Below, one piece after another: positions 1 through 8,495 of a DNA stretch of 64,000 nucleotides. The notes under the pieces are model-generated. The model had not been told where the DNA came from. It was given only the letters and a program-made list of their open reading frames with translations, and ran no database searches. Every line of letters begins with the position of its first letter. Positions within the stretch are counted from its first letter, which is position 1. The translations under genes and the position numbers were made by a program. The stretch comes from Riemerella columbina (GTDB lineage: Bacteria > Bacteroidota > Bacteroidia > Flavobacteriales > Weeksellaceae), in assembly GCF_030517065.1 (NCBI RefSeq), contig NZ_CP103950.1, positions 992,001-1,056,000 of the forward strand, read 5' to 3'.

Positions 1-80
1 ATGTATTACCAATTTGGTGGGTGATTATGCAAATTATTAAGAATATACCAGAATTTATCTTCAAAAAGCTAAAACTCTAA
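1..80 (+). CDS. 3' end of a gene entering from upstream (partial)
   Basis: Reading from base 3, an open frame runs to a TAA at 78-80 and encodes about 25 residues ending in a basic tail (FKKLKL). No start lies in the window, and the HAD gene follows 18 bases later on the same strand. The fragment is aromatic/hydrophobic then lysine-rich, which would fit the C-terminal tail of a membrane-associated enzyme, but it is too short to name. Confidence 0.45.
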   Translation, partial: VLPIWWVIMQIIKNIPEFIFKKLKL

Positions 81-98
81 GTAGCCCAAAAGTGCCCT

Positions 99-689
99 AT
101 GAAAAAACTTTACCTCTTTGATTTTGATGGCACCCTCACCACCAAAGACACGATGTTTCTCTATCTAAAATTCTACAATCCGAGGAAATATTGGCGGTGT
201 TTTGTTCTGCATTTGCCGTTGTTTATATTGCTGAAAATGAAGTTGCTCAGCGCTCAGAGCGTTAAGGAAAGTTTTATAGGTGCCGTTCTCAAAGGTGAGA
301 CAAAATCACAATTAGAAGCGAAATCTCAAGCTTTTTTTGAGAAATATTATCCTCAAATTTTTAGAGCCAACGCCTTAGATTTCATCGCGAATATGGATAG
401 AGCGCAGACTTATGCTTATATAGTTACGGCATCGTTAGATATTTGGGTCAAGCCCTTTGCCGAAGCATTAAAGATGCAACTTATCGCCACGGAAGCCGCC
501 TTTGAAAATGATGTTTTTACAGGAAAATTTAAAACCAAAAACTGTAATGGCGAAGAAAAAGTAGTGCGGATCAAACAGCAAGTAGCTCATTTAAAATACG
601 ATAAAAGCATTGCTTTTGGTGATACTCAGGGCGATCAACCGATGCTCCAATGGGCAAACGAAGGCTTCTACCAGTTTTTTCACGAGTAG
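99..689 (+). CDS. HAD-IB-type hydrolase (phosphatase-like)
   Basis: A 196-residue protein of the haloacid dehalogenase superfamily. Motif I is DFDGTLT at residues 8-14 with both aspartates, motif II is the VTAS stretch near residue 110, and motif IV is FGDTQGDQPM near residue 172. The central helical cap fits the HAD-IB (phosphoserine-phosphatase-like) subgroup. These proteins are Mg-dependent phosphatases acting through an aspartyl-phosphate; the substrate here cannot be read from sequence. It is cytosolic, with no signal peptide. A lipoprotein gene follows 39 bases downstream on the same strand. Confidence 0.85.
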   Translation: MKKLYLFDFDGTLTTKDTMFLYLKFYNPRKYWRCFVLHLPLFILLKMKLLSAQSVKESFIGAVLKGETKSQLEAKSQAFFEKYYPQIFRANALDFIANMDRAQTYAYIVTASLDIWVKPFAEALKMQLIATEAAFENDVFTGKFKTKNCNGEEKVVRIKQQVAHLKYDKSIAFGDTQGDQPMLQWANEGFYQFFHE

Positions 690-728
690 ATTATTTTTTT
701 GTATATTAGCACCAAAATCACTACAATT

Positions 729-1229
729 ATGAAAAGTTTATTTTTAATCGGGAGTTTAAGCCTCTTTATGATGTGCACGCCCCAAAAGCAAAAAACAATG
801 GCAATGGTAGAAAATAACGCAACAACCACAGCTTTTTCCGAGCAAGAGTTTTTATTCTATTCGGCGTTTACTGGCGGGAGCCAACAGCGCGGATTTAAAA
901 TATTGAATAATCAAACCGAACTCAATCAAGCCATACAAGGCAATCAGATGGTGCTGCAAGATGGGCTGTCATCAGCGGAACCTCAATTAAAATTTCCAGA
1001 GCATCAGAAAGTCATTTTGTTCAACTTAGGGGAGTTCCGTTCTGGTGATCATCAGCCTAAGGGAATAGAAAGTACGCAGGTGGTAGATGGCGTTTTAGAG
1101 GTTAAAATTAAAAAATCACCACCATCTCAATCTCCAGATAGAGAAATGGCAATACAAGTGATTTCTACGCCATATATGATATTTTCTGTCCCTGAAAATT
1201 ATGAATTTAAAAATGTTATTTTAAAATAA
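729..1229 (+). CDS. PrcB-like lipoprotein
   Basis: A 166-residue protein read from the ATG at 729; the frame opens upstream at 699, but only the later start gives a clean lipoprotein signal (KSLFLIGSLSLFMMC, with the lipobox Cys followed by TPQKQ). The mature part contains a compact beta-rich domain with a VILFNLGEF strand and an ISTPYMIFSVP strand, resembling the PrcB C-terminal domain found beside proteases in other bacteria. Family assignment is by pattern recognition. Its stop overlaps the cysteine desulfurase start (TAATG), so the two are translationally coupled. Confidence 0.6.
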   Translation: MKSLFLIGSLSLFMMCTPQKQKTMAMVENNATTTAFSEQEFLFYSAFTGGSQQRGFKILNNQTELNQAIQGNQMVLQDGLSSAEPQLKFPEHQKVILFNLGEFRSGDHQPKGIESTQVVDGVLEVKIKKSPPSQSPDREMAIQVISTPYMIFSVPENYEFKNVILK

Positions 1230-2374
1230 TGGAAAAAATATATTTAGATAATGCGGCTACCACGCCTCTATTAGAGGAGGTTATACAGGAAATGGTGGAA
1301 TCTATGCGCGCCCAGTATGGCAATCCTTCTTCTACGCATAGCATCGGGCAAGAGGCGAAAACCAAGATAGAAGCCGTAAGGCGCCAAGTGGCAGAGGCCC
1401 TAAAGGTACAGCCAGGCGAGATTATCTTTACCTCTTGTGGCACAGAGTCTAATAATATGATTATCAAATCTTGCGTAGAGCACTTGGGGGTGGAGCGGAT
1501 TATCTCTTCGCCATTGGAGCATAAATGCGTGGCAGAAACTTGCTTAGAAATGAAAAAACGCAAGGGCGTAGATTTGGTTTATATCCGTCCCAATGCCCAC
1601 GGCGACATAGAACCAGAGCAAGTGGAGAAAGCGTTAAAACAATCGGATAAGAAAACTTTGGTTTCCCTAATGCACGCCAATAACGAGATTGGCAACCTGA
1701 CCAATATAAAGAAAATTGCTGAAATTTGCAGAGAAAATGGCGCTTTATTCCATTCTGATACCGTGCAAACCGTTGCCCATTTGGATTTAGATTTTACCGA
1801 AATTCCAGTGGATTTTGCATCGTGTAGTGCTCATAAATTCCACGGACCTAAGGGGGCTGGCTTTGCATTTGTAAGAAAATCATCAGGTTTAAAAGCCTTG
1901 ATTACTGGCGGCCCTCAGGAGCGAAACCTCCGTGCAGGTACCGAAAATGTGTGCGGTATTGTAGGATTAGGGAAGGCATTAGAAATTTCCTTAAATCATC
2001 TGGAAGACTACCAAAAGCAAATTCAAGCGATAAAAGATTATGCAATAGAGCAATTATCAGCCCATATTCCAGGGGTTAAATTCAACGGAAGAAGCGCCGA
2101 GGCAGACCAAAGTCTTTACACAGTTTTGAGTGTATTGTTGCCGTTTAAAAATCCGTTGCTCAGCTTGCAGTTGGATATGAAGGGGATTGCGATTTCTCAA
2201 GGAAGTGCCTGTAGTTCAGGCGCCAGCAAGCCTTCTATGGTGATGATGATGGTTTTAGATGAAAAGGAAATGGAGCAAACCACGCCGCTGAGAGTTTCCT
2301 TTAGCCACCAGACCACGCGTGCCGAAATAGACGCTCTGGTCAAGGCTTTGCAAGAAATACAAGCCGAATTATAG
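1229..2374 (+). CDS. Cysteine desulfurase, NifS/IscS family
   Basis: A 381-residue PLP enzyme that takes sulfur from cysteine as an enzyme-bound persulfide for Fe-S clusters and thio-modification of tRNA. The N terminus IYLDNAATTPL is the family signature. The PLP lysine lies in SAHKFHGPKG near residue 204 and the persulfide cysteine in QGSACSSG near residue 330, with the long mobile loop of the class I (IscS/NifS) type. The length is usual for the family. The start overlaps the preceding stop. No scaffold gene (iscU) is adjacent, so whether it serves Fe-S assembly or tRNA thiolation is open. Confidence 0.93.
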   Translation: MEKIYLDNAATTPLLEEVIQEMVESMRAQYGNPSSTHSIGQEAKTKIEAVRRQVAEALKVQPGEIIFTSCGTESNNMIIKSCVEHLGVERIISSPLEHKCVAETCLEMKKRKGVDLVYIRPNAHGDIEPEQVEKALKQSDKKTLVSLMHANNEIGNLTNIKKIAEICRENGALFHSDTVQTVAHLDLDFTEIPVDFASCSAHKFHGPKGAGFAFVRKSSGLKALITGGPQERNLRAGTENVCGIVGLGKALEISLNHLEDYQKQIQAIKDYAIEQLSAHIPGVKFNGRSAEADQSLYTVLSVLLPFKNPLLSLQLDMKGIAISQGSACSSGASKPSMVMMMVLDEKEMEQTTPLRVSFSHQTTRAEIDALVKALQEIQAEL

Positions 2375-2393
2375 AAGATAACAATCATCACTA

Positions 2394-2427
2394 TTGATGA
2401 AATTTTAAGAATAATACCTTATATTTG
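2394..2427 (+). promoter_or_regulatory. Putative trxA promoter (TTG / TAnnTTTG)
   Basis: TTG at 2394-2396 and TATATTTG at 2420-2427 fit the flavobacterial sigma-A consensus, with a somewhat long 23-base spacer. The start codon of trxA lies 44 bases beyond the -7 element. Confidence 0.55.
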
Positions 2428-2471
2428 CGTATTAAAAAACATTAAATAAAAACATAAAAATTGAGATTATT

Positions 2472-2789
2472 ATGGCATTAGAAATTACAGACAATAATTT
2501 TAAAGAAGTAGTATTAGCATCAGAAAAGCCAGTATTGGTAGACTTTTGGGCAGTATGGTGCGGACCGTGCAGAATGTTAGCGCCTATCGTAGATGAGCTT
2601 TCTAACGATTTTGAAGGAAAAGCGGTTGTGGGTAAGGTAGATGTAGACAATAACCAACAAGTAGCTATGGAGTACGGCATCAGAAATATCCCTACAGTAT
2701 TGATTTTTAAAAATGGAGAAGTCGTGGATAAATTGGTTGGTGTATCGCCAAAAGAGGTGATTGCAGAGAAGTTATCTGCCCACTTATAA
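2472..2789 (+). CDS. trxA: Thioredoxin
   Basis: A 105-residue thioredoxin, the usual length for the family. The redox-active motif WCGPC is near residues 31-35 and the cis-proline is in RNIPTVLIF near residue 76. It reduces cytosolic disulfides and recycles reductases. It has its own promoter and a strong terminator directly behind it, so it is a monocistronic unit. There is no signal peptide, which separates it from periplasmic thioredoxin-like proteins. Confidence 0.96.
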   Translation: MALEITDNNFKEVVLASEKPVLVDFWAVWCGPCRMLAPIVDELSNDFEGKAVVGKVDVDNNQQVAMEYGIRNIPTVLIFKNGEVVDKLVGVSPKEVIAEKLSAHL

Positions 2790-2810
2790 AAAATAAATCT
2801 TCTGATTTAC

Positions 2811-2840
2811 AACGCCTTTAGAAATAAAGGTGTTTTTTTT
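2811..2840 (+). terminator. Rho-independent terminator after trxA
   Basis: A 10-bp stem (AACGCCTTTA with TAAAGGTGTT, one wobble) closes a GAAA loop and runs into a T tract. Confidence 0.85.
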
Positions 2841-2940
2841 AGCAAAAAACTTGGTTGGTATTATAAAAAGTATTACTTTTGCAACCACATTATTCAGATA
2901 AGCGTACAGATACAATATTTAGAATAATGCAATCATCAAA

Positions 2941-3014
2941 GATCCGGTAGTTCAGCTGGTTAGAATACCTGCCTGTCACGCAGGTGGTCGCGGGTTCGAG
3001 CCCCGTCCGGATCG
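2941..3014 (+). tRNA. tRNA-Asp (GTC), copy 1
   Basis: A 74-base cloverleaf. The acceptor stem is GATCCGG with CCGGATC and discriminator G. The anticodon stem CCTGC/GCAGG closes the loop CTGTCAC, with anticodon GTC at 2975-2977. The T arm contains GGTTCGAGCC. The CCA end is not encoded. An identical copy begins 24 bases downstream. Confidence 0.97.
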
Positions 3015-3038
3015 CGTTTTTAGGTTAATACATTTTTA

Positions 3039-3112
3039 GATCCGGTAGTTCAGCTGGTTAGAATACCTGCCTGTCACGCAGGTGGTCGCGGGTTCGAGCC
3101 CCGTCCGGATCG
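3039..3112 (+). tRNA. tRNA-Asp (GTC), copy 2
   Basis: Identical in sequence to the copy at 2941-3014 over all 74 bases. The 24-base spacer has no promoter-like element, so both are probably cut from one transcript that ends at the hairpin just downstream. Confidence 0.97.
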
Positions 3113-3115
3113 CTT

Positions 3116-3148
3116 AAAATCCATTTCTTTTGAGAGATGGATTTTTTT
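3116..3148 (+). terminator. Terminator of the tRNA-Asp pair
   Basis: AAATCCAT at 3117-3124 pairs with ATGGATTT at 3137-3144 across a 12-base loop, followed by a T run. Confidence 0.7.
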
Positions 3149-3202
3149 GTTTTTATGCCCGAACTCTCATCGTGGGCAAGCTTTTCTTTCAATAAATATC
3201 GT

Positions 3203-3210
3203 TATATTTG
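3203..3210 (+). promoter_or_regulatory. -7 element of lptB, nearly leaderless
   Basis: TATATTTG matches TAnnTTTG and ends only 5 bases before the lptB ATG at 3216. Transcription starting about 5-7 bases past the element would give a leaderless or near-leaderless mRNA. No clear TTG lies at the usual distance upstream. Confidence 0.5.
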
Positions 3211-3215
3211 TCCCT

Positions 3216-3944
3216 ATGATTTTAAGAGGCGAAAATTTAATCAAAGAATACGGTCCTAAAAAAGTAGTCAAAGGTGTTTCCATAGAGGTAAAACAAGGCG
3301 AAATTGTGGGGCTCTTAGGTCCTAATGGCGCAGGGAAAACCACGACTTTTTATATGATTGTGGGCTTAGTGAAACCCACCAAAGGTCATGTTTTTTTAGA
3401 TGAGCACGATATTACCCAAGACGCGATGTACCGCAGAGCGCAGAAAGGCATAGGTTATTTGGCACAAGAGGCATCGGTGTTTAGGAAATTATCGGTGGAG
3501 GACAATATTATGGGTGTTTTAGAGCTGACCAAATTGTCCAAAAAAGAACAACGCAAAAAGTGCGATGAGCTGATTGAGGAATTTTCATTAGAGCATGTTC
3601 GCAAAAACCGTGGCGACCTCCTCTCTGGAGGCGAAAGGCGCCGTACCGAAATAGCGAGATGCCTTGCGACCAGCCCAAATTTCATCCTTTTAGATGAGCC
3701 ATTTGCGGGCGTAGACCCTATTGCGGTGGAAGATATTCAGAAAATAGTACGCTCTTTGGTTAAAAAGAACATCGGCATTTTGATTACTGATCACAATGTG
3801 CAGCAAACCCTCGCCATTACCAATAAAACCTATATTATGTTTGAAGGGCGGATTCTCAAAGAAGGTCTTCCAGAGGATTTAGCCAACGATCCAGAAGTGA
3901 GACAGGCGTACTTAGGTGAAAACTTTAGATTTGAAAAAATTTAA
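3216..3944 (+). CDS. lptB: LPS export ABC transporter ATPase LptB
   Basis: A 242-residue ATPase of the LptB2FG complex, which extracts lipopolysaccharide from the inner membrane and drives it across the periplasm. Walker A is GPNGAGKT, the signature is LLSGGERRR, Walker B is [13 protein letters not shown], and the H loop is TDHN. The Q loop [13 protein letters not shown] is characteristic of LptB. The frame opens at 3147, but ATG 3216 is chosen because homologues begin close to MILRGENL and a promoter element sits just upstream. A partner gene, lptC, lies at the far end of the window. Confidence 0.92.
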   Translation: MILRGENLIKEYGPKKVVKGVSIEVKQGEIVGLLGPNGAGKTTTFYMIVGLVKPTKGHVFLDEHDITQDAMYRRAQKGIGYLAQEASVFRKLSVEDNIMGVLELTKLSKKEQRKKCDELIEEFSLEHVRKNRGDLLSGGERRRTEIARCLATSPNFILLDEPFAGVDPIAVEDIQKIVRSLVKKNIGILITDHNVQQTLAITNKTYIMFEGRILKEGLPEDLANDPEVRQAYLGENFRFEKI

Positions 3945-3959
3945 CCCTTAACCATCACA

Positions 3960-4535
3960 ATGAAAATATACACCAAAACAGGAGATAAAGGCGAAACGGC
4001 GCTCTATGGCGGTCGTAGAGTGTCTAAGGCTTCGCTGCGGGTAGAATCTTACGGCACGATTGATGAGCTCAACGCTTTTATAGGCATTGCAAAATCTTAT
4101 ATCCACGATGAGGCGGTGCTGCACCAACTGAAAATTATACAATTTGATTTATTTACAGTAGGCTCCGAAGCAGCAACCCCTATTGATAAAATGAAGTTAG
4201 CCAATGGCAAATGGCGCTTGCCGCTAACTATTGATGAGGCAGAAGTAGAGCAATTGGAACAGTGGATGGATGCTTGGGATGAGCAATTGGAACCGTTACA
4301 ATTTTTTATTTTGCCTGGAGGTGGAAAGGCTGCCACGCATTTGCACGCCGCAAGAACCATCTGCCGAAGAGCCGAGCGCGCATTGGTGGCTTTGTCCCAA
4401 GAAGAGGAAGTTCGAGCGATATTGATCAAATACCTCAACCGTTTGTCGGATTATTTATTTGTTTTGGCACGGTATATTTCCAAAGTGCAAGGCGAACCAG
4501 AAGAATTTTGGAACCCCAGCGAACGCCTGAAATAA
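3960..4535 (+). CDS. Cob(I)alamin adenosyltransferase, PduO type
   Basis: A 191-residue enzyme that transfers the adenosyl group of ATP to cob(I)alamin to form coenzyme B12. The N-terminal KIYTKTGDKGETALYGG is the ATP-binding signature of PduO/MMAB enzymes, and the C-terminal half has the conserved RTICRRAER and LNRLSDYLFVLAR helices. It starts 15 bases after lptB and is followed 6 bases later by thiamine pyrophosphokinase, so the three probably form one operon. No cobalamin biosynthesis genes are nearby, so it likely serves B12 salvage. Confidence 0.93.
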   Translation: MKIYTKTGDKGETALYGGRRVSKASLRVESYGTIDELNAFIGIAKSYIHDEAVLHQLKIIQFDLFTVGSEAATPIDKMKLANGKWRLPLTIDEAEVEQLEQWMDAWDEQLEPLQFFILPGGGKAATHLHAARTICRRAERALVALSQEEEVRAILIKYLNRLSDYLFVLARYISKVQGEPEEFWNPSERLK

Positions 4536-4541
4536 ACAACG

Positions 4542-5168
4542 ATGAAGACCAAAGCTCTCCTATTCATCAATGGTACGCCGCCGAAGCAATTGCCCGATAT
4601 TTCGCCTGAAACGATGGTCGCCTGCACCGATGGCGCTTACCATTATCTCAAAAAAATGCTGGATATAGAGCGGATAGATTTTATTTCTGGCGATTGGGAT
4701 TCTTATGCAGGAGTGCAAGATATTCCCGAAGAAGTTCGGCGGAAGATGATATATACACCAGACCAAGATTTCACCGATTTTTATAAAGCTTTGGATATTC
4801 TGAAAGCCAAAGGCATTCGCGAAGTTGTGGTGTATGGCGGCAGTGGGGGAGAGCAAGACCATTTTTTAGGTAATTTAAGCGTGGCGTATCGTTTTAGAGC
4901 GGTGATGGATATTGTCTTTGAAGATGAATATGCGCAGTATTTTTTCATTCCTCCATTTTTTGAAATCCAAGGCGTTAAAGGGAAGATGATTTCTTTGTAT
5001 CCTTTTCCGAAGGCGGAGGGTATTACCACGCAAGGGCTCCAGTGGCAGCTCAATGATGGTGTTTTGGATATCACCGAGCGCATAGGCACCAGAAATAGGG
5101 CGATAGAAAACAAAATCACGATTGAATACCGCTGTGGAGCATTGCTTATTTTTATAGGAAAAACCTGA
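4542..5168 (+). CDS. Thiamine pyrophosphokinase
   Basis: A 208-residue protein of the thiamine pyrophosphokinase family (ATP + thiamine to AMP + thiamine diphosphate). The N-terminal catalytic domain has ACTDGAYHYL near residue 28, FISGDWDS near residue 48 and the DQDFTDFYKAL motif near residue 77, all metal- or ATP-binding signatures. The segment GGSGGEQDHFLGNL near residue 103 is equally diagnostic. The C-terminal beta domain binds thiamine. It is downstream of the adenosyltransferase in the same operon. Confidence 0.9.
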   Translation: MKTKALLFINGTPPKQLPDISPETMVACTDGAYHYLKKMLDIERIDFISGDWDSYAGVQDIPEEVRRKMIYTPDQDFTDFYKALDILKAKGIREVVVYGGSGGEQDHFLGNLSVAYRFRAVMDIVFEDEYAQYFFIPPFFEIQGVKGKMISLYPFPKAEGITTQGLQWQLNDGVLDITERIGTRNRAIENKITIEYRCGALLIFIGKT

Positions 5169-5300
5169 TTTTGCACCGCCGAGGCGCGCTATTTTCTCAT
5201 TTCATAAAAAGCATTGTTTTTATACCGAAAAAAAATCATTTGTAGCGTATTAAATCAACTTTTTTTAGCATTTTTGCATATCTAAAATTTATGCAATACT

Positions 5301-6692
5301 ATGAAGATTAAATACGCTGAGCTGATAGACCAGACTTTATATTTTCCACAAGAAGAATTTTCGTACGAAGCAGAGAGCCTTCATTTTCACGGCATCAACT
5401 TGATGGAGGTGGTGGAGAAATTTGGAACGCCTTTAAAGGTCAGTTATCTCCCCAAAATTTCCCAAAATATCCAGCGTGCTAAAAAATGGTTTGCAGAAGC
5501 CATCCAAAAAAACGAATACAAAAATACTTACCGCTATTGCTATTGTACTAAGTCCAGTCATTTTTCATTTGTGTTAGAAGAAGCGCTTAAAAATGATATT
5601 AGTTTAGAAACTTCTTCGGCTTTTGATATGGATATCGTAAAACGCCTCTACGAAAAAGGAAAAGTAGATAAAAATATAGAGGTAATTTGCAATGGCTTTA
5701 AAACTGATGATTATCTTGAAAAGATTTCAGATTTAATCAATGATGGTTTTGAGAATATCACGCCGATATTAGATAATTATAGAGAATTGGATAAACTCAC
5801 GGAGAGCATAGATTCTACTTTTAATATCGGGATTAGAATTGCCTCTGAGGAGGAGCCAAAGTTTGAATTTTATACCTCTCGGTTGGGGATTGGCTACAAG
5901 GATATTATCCCTTATTACAGCCAGAAAATTGCAGAACACCCGAATGCCAGACTGAAAATGCTTCACTTTTTCATCAACACAGGGATTAAGGATACCGCCT
6001 ATTATTGGAACGAATTATTTAAGTGTCTCCGCGTTTATGCAAGGCTAAAAAAGATCGCACCAGAGGTGGATTCCCTCAATATTGGCGGTGGTTTTCCGAT
6101 TAAAACTTCCCTTAATTTTGATTACGATTATGAGTATATGGTGAACGAAATTGTTTCACAAATCAAAAAATTCTGTGAGGAAGAAGGCGTGGAAGAACCT
6201 AATATTTACACAGAATTTGGCTCCTTTACGGTGGGCGAGAGCGGGGCTAATCTTTACCAAATCATCAGCCAAAAGCGCCAGAACGACCGTGAAAAATGGG
6301 ATATGATAGACAGTAGTTTTATGACGACTTTACCCGATACTTGGGCGATTTCTCGGCACTTTATTATGCTCCCACTCAACCGATGGGAAGACAGCTATGA
6401 GCGCGTGTTCTTGGGTGGCTTGACCTGTGATTCTGATGATTATTATAACTCAGAACAGCATACTAATGCCATTTATCTCCCCGTGTTTAGTGATACCAAA
6501 CCGCTCTACATCGGCTTTTTTAATACAGGTGCTTATCAAGAGAGCATCAGCGGTTATGGCGGTGCGCACCATTGTTTGATACCGCAGCCAAGGCATATTC
6601 TCATCACCAAAGATGAAGAGGGGAATTTCCAATACGAGATTTTCCGAGATAAACAAAACCCAGAAGAGGTGCTGAAATTAGTAGGATACTAA
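5301..6692 (+). CDS. speA: Arginine decarboxylase, SpeA-type, short form
   Basis: A 463-residue PLP enzyme of the alanine-racemase-fold decarboxylases. The PLP lysine is in YCTKSSH near residue 77, a glycine-rich phosphate-binding loop is LNIGGGFP near residue 259, and the C-terminal catalytic segment is GLTCDSDDYY followed by NTGAYQES, as in SpeA. It is shorter than the roughly 630-660 residues of enterobacterial SpeA. The product agmatine would feed the agmatinase at 8496, making putrescine. A meso-DAP or carboxynorspermidine decarboxylase role is less likely given TCDSDD and the agmatinase neighbour. A glycosyltransferase gene follows 12 bases downstream. Confidence 0.85.
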   Translation: MKIKYAELIDQTLYFPQEEFSYEAESLHFHGINLMEVVEKFGTPLKVSYLPKISQNIQRAKKWFAEAIQKNEYKNTYRYCYCTKSSHFSFVLEEALKNDISLETSSAFDMDIVKRLYEKGKVDKNIEVICNGFKTDDYLEKISDLINDGFENITPILDNYRELDKLTESIDSTFNIGIRIASEEEPKFEFYTSRLGIGYKDIIPYYSQKIAEHPNARLKMLHFFINTGIKDTAYYWNELFKCLRVYARLKKIAPEVDSLNIGGGFPIKTSLNFDYDYEYMVNEIVSQIKKFCEEEGVEEPNIYTEFGSFTVGESGANLYQIISQKRQNDREKWDMIDSSFMTTLPDTWAISRHFIMLPLNRWEDSYERVFLGGLTCDSDDYYNSEQHTNAIYLPVFSDTKPLYIGFFNTGAYQESISGYGGAHHCLIPQPRHILITKDEEGNFQYEIFRDKQNPEEVLKLVGY

Positions 6693-6704
6693 AAAAATAA
6701 ACTT

Positions 6705-8216
6705 ATGAAAACCACCCAAGCCTCCGAAAATATTAAATATTATTACTTTTTATTATTTATTATTTTGCCTGGTCTGTTGTTCCACGGTTATGATATTACC
6801 CAATATCCTTTTGGGGAGCACGCTTGGGCGCAGAGTGATCACTATGCCGTTGCTTTGGGGTTTTTAGACAATAGTTTTGATTTTTTTCACCCGAGATCAT
6901 TTACCTTGAACCATCAATTTCCGCCTAAGGCTGTCGTAGAAAATCCGCAAGGCATTACTGCGGTGGATTTCCCTATTTTGCATTACCTCGTGGCACTGAT
7001 GATGAAGTTATTCCACACCGATGCGCCCGTGGTATTCCGTAGTGTTTCTTTGGTGTGGAGTTGGGTAGGGTTGTTTTTTCTTTACCGTGCTATTGCGGTT
7101 TTGAAGAACAACTATGCCGCTATTTTCGTGGGGGTGTTGATCGTCTCGCAGCCTATTTTTGTGTATTACCAATCGGGGTTCCATGTGTCTATGGCGGCGT
7201 TTAGCACGGTGCTGATGGCGCTCAGTTTTTTCATCTATTACTTTAAAGGAAGGAAACTCAAATTCTTTATTATAGGGATGTTTTTCCTCACTTTGGCAGC
7301 GCTGATGAGGTTTACCCATACCATTATCATTTTGGCGTTGTTGGTTTATATGGCGTATTTAGCGCTGATGAGTAAAAAATACCGCATCAATTTATTGGTG
7401 GTTTGCGCCTCTTTGGGGGTGGTGCTGGCTTACTTTATATACAATCAATATTTACAAATCCACTACGGCTCGGTGTTTTTAAATCATCCCATTGTGGCAG
7501 AAACTTGGGCAGAACTTTGGGCGAATTTGAGGGTTATTGCGATACATTACGGCATCCGTTTTATGCCGATTTTCCATTGTTTAGTGGGCTTGGTACTGAT
7601 TTATTTCTACTTTAAATACGGACGAAATCCGCAACATAACCATTTGTTGATATTGGTGGGTATTTATTTCTTAGGCGTTTTGGGTTACACTTTGCTGATG
7701 TCTTGGAGTCTTAGCGTGCACAATTATTATGCTTTGGACACTTGGCTACCGTTCCTGACGATGGTCGTGGTGCTGATGGTCTTTTCCCTCCCAGATTTCG
7801 TTTTTAAAAAGCAAAACCATAAAAGAACGCTATTGGCGCTGATGTTGGGGGCGATGGCATATACGGGCTATTTGCAGTATTCTAATTATAGCCAAATGCG
7901 AGAAACGGATTGGGTCATTTCCGACTTCCGTAAGAGTAAAAAAATGATTGACCAATATGCGGGGCAGCGCTATATGGTGCTCTCTCATTATGGCTACAAC
8001 ACCCCATTGATAGGGACTAAACAGTATGCTTATAGGCTCCAACATGACAACCTCAATTACACCATTCCAAAGGAAGTGGCTTACCATCAGCCGAAGGTGT
8101 TAGTGGTGCATCGTTTTTGTTTTAAAGAAAGTAGCCCTGATGAGGTTCAGAAGTTTAAAGCCCATCATACCAAAATTGCTGATAATGGAATGGTCAGTAT
8201 TTGGCGTTTAAAATGA
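6705..8216 (+). CDS. GT-C-type membrane glycosyltransferase (GT39/ArnT-like)
   Basis: A 503-residue polytopic membrane protein with about ten hydrophobic segments. The first periplasmic loop contains GEHAWAQSDHYA (near residue 38), the acidic-loop arrangement of dolichyl/undecaprenyl-phosphate-sugar transferases. Such enzymes transfer a sugar from a lipid-phosphate donor on the periplasmic face. The acceptor is unknown. It is probably co-transcribed with speA (12-base gap), though no functional link to polyamines is apparent. The C-terminal 90 residues form a soluble domain. Confidence 0.65.
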   Translation: MKTTQASENIKYYYFLLFIILPGLLFHGYDITQYPFGEHAWAQSDHYAVALGFLDNSFDFFHPRSFTLNHQFPPKAVVENPQGITAVDFPILHYLVALMMKLFHTDAPVVFRSVSLVWSWVGLFFLYRAIAVLKNNYAAIFVGVLIVSQPIFVYYQSGFHVSMAAFSTVLMALSFFIYYFKGRKLKFFIIGMFFLTLAALMRFTHTIIILALLVYMAYLALMSKKYRINLLVVCASLGVVLAYFIYNQYLQIHYGSVFLNHPIVAETWAELWANLRVIAIHYGIRFMPIFHCLVGLVLIYFYFKYGRNPQHNHLLILVGIYFLGVLGYTLLMSWSLSVHNYYALDTWLPFLTMVVVLMVFSLPDFVFKKQNHKRTLLALMLGAMAYTGYLQYSNYSQMRETDWVISDFRKSKKMIDQYAGQRYMVLSHYGYNTPLIGTKQYAYRLQHDNLNYTIPKEVAYHQPKVLVVHRFCFKESSPDEVQKFKAHHTKIADNGMVSIWRLK

Positions 8217-8238
8217 TAAATTTTAAATTAATATATTA

Positions 8239-8246
8239 TATTTTTG
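8239..8246 (+). promoter_or_regulatory. -7 promoter element upstream of the 21-bp repeat and speB
   Basis: TATTTTTG matches TAnnTTTG. It is the only such element between the glycosyltransferase and agmatinase, so the 21-bp repeat would lie in a leader of about 240 bases. Confidence 0.45.
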
Positions 8247-8279
8247 CCTTAAAATTAAATTTTGTTTAAAATAAATTCA

Positions 8280-8468
8280 AATGTAGTCGGTAAAAAAACA
8301 ACTGTAATGGGTGAAAACTCAATTGTAACGGGTGAAAATCCAATTGTAATGGGTAAAAACCCAATTGTAACGGGTGAAAATCCAATTGTAACGGGTGAAA
8401 ATCCAATTGTAACGGGTGAAAATCCAATTGTAATGGGTAAAAACCTAATTGTAGTCGGTAGAAATAAA
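8280..8468 (+). repeat. 21-bp tandem repeat, nine units
   Basis: Nine contiguous 21-base units begin at 8280, 8301, 8322, 8343, 8364, 8385, 8406, 8427 and 8448. The core unit reads ATTGTAACGGGTGAAAATCC plus A. Units 5-7 (8364-8426) and unit 3 are identical; outer units are more diverged, as expected of an array growing by slippage in the middle. Variants alternate between AACGGGTGAAAATC and AATGGGTAAAAACC. Each junction carries the palindrome CAATTG. Because 21 is divisible by 3, three frames stay open through it. Confidence 0.97.
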
Positions 8469-8474
8469 ATATAA
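8307..8474 (+). CDS. Possible 55-residue heptad-repeat peptide encoded by the 21-bp array
   Basis: From ATG 8307 the plus-strand frame reads as a heptapeptide repeat, (T/M)G(E/K)NPIV, and ends at TAA 8472-8474, 21 bases before speB. The frame is also open upstream to a TTG at 8262. No clear ribosome binding site is visible, and the minus strand is open too, as any stop-free 21-mer array would be. Expression is therefore unproven; it could be a leader peptide for speB or simply noncoding repeat. Confidence 0.2.
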   Translation: MGENSIVTGENPIVMGKNPIVTGENPIVTGENPIVTGENPIVMGKNLIVVGRNKI

Positions 8475-8495
8475 CAATATAAATCAATTAAAATA

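Noticed and set aside
2941-3112. tRNA-Asp pair as an integration site
   Set aside because: Both copies are complete and no integrase or foreign genes follow; a simple tandem duplication explains it.
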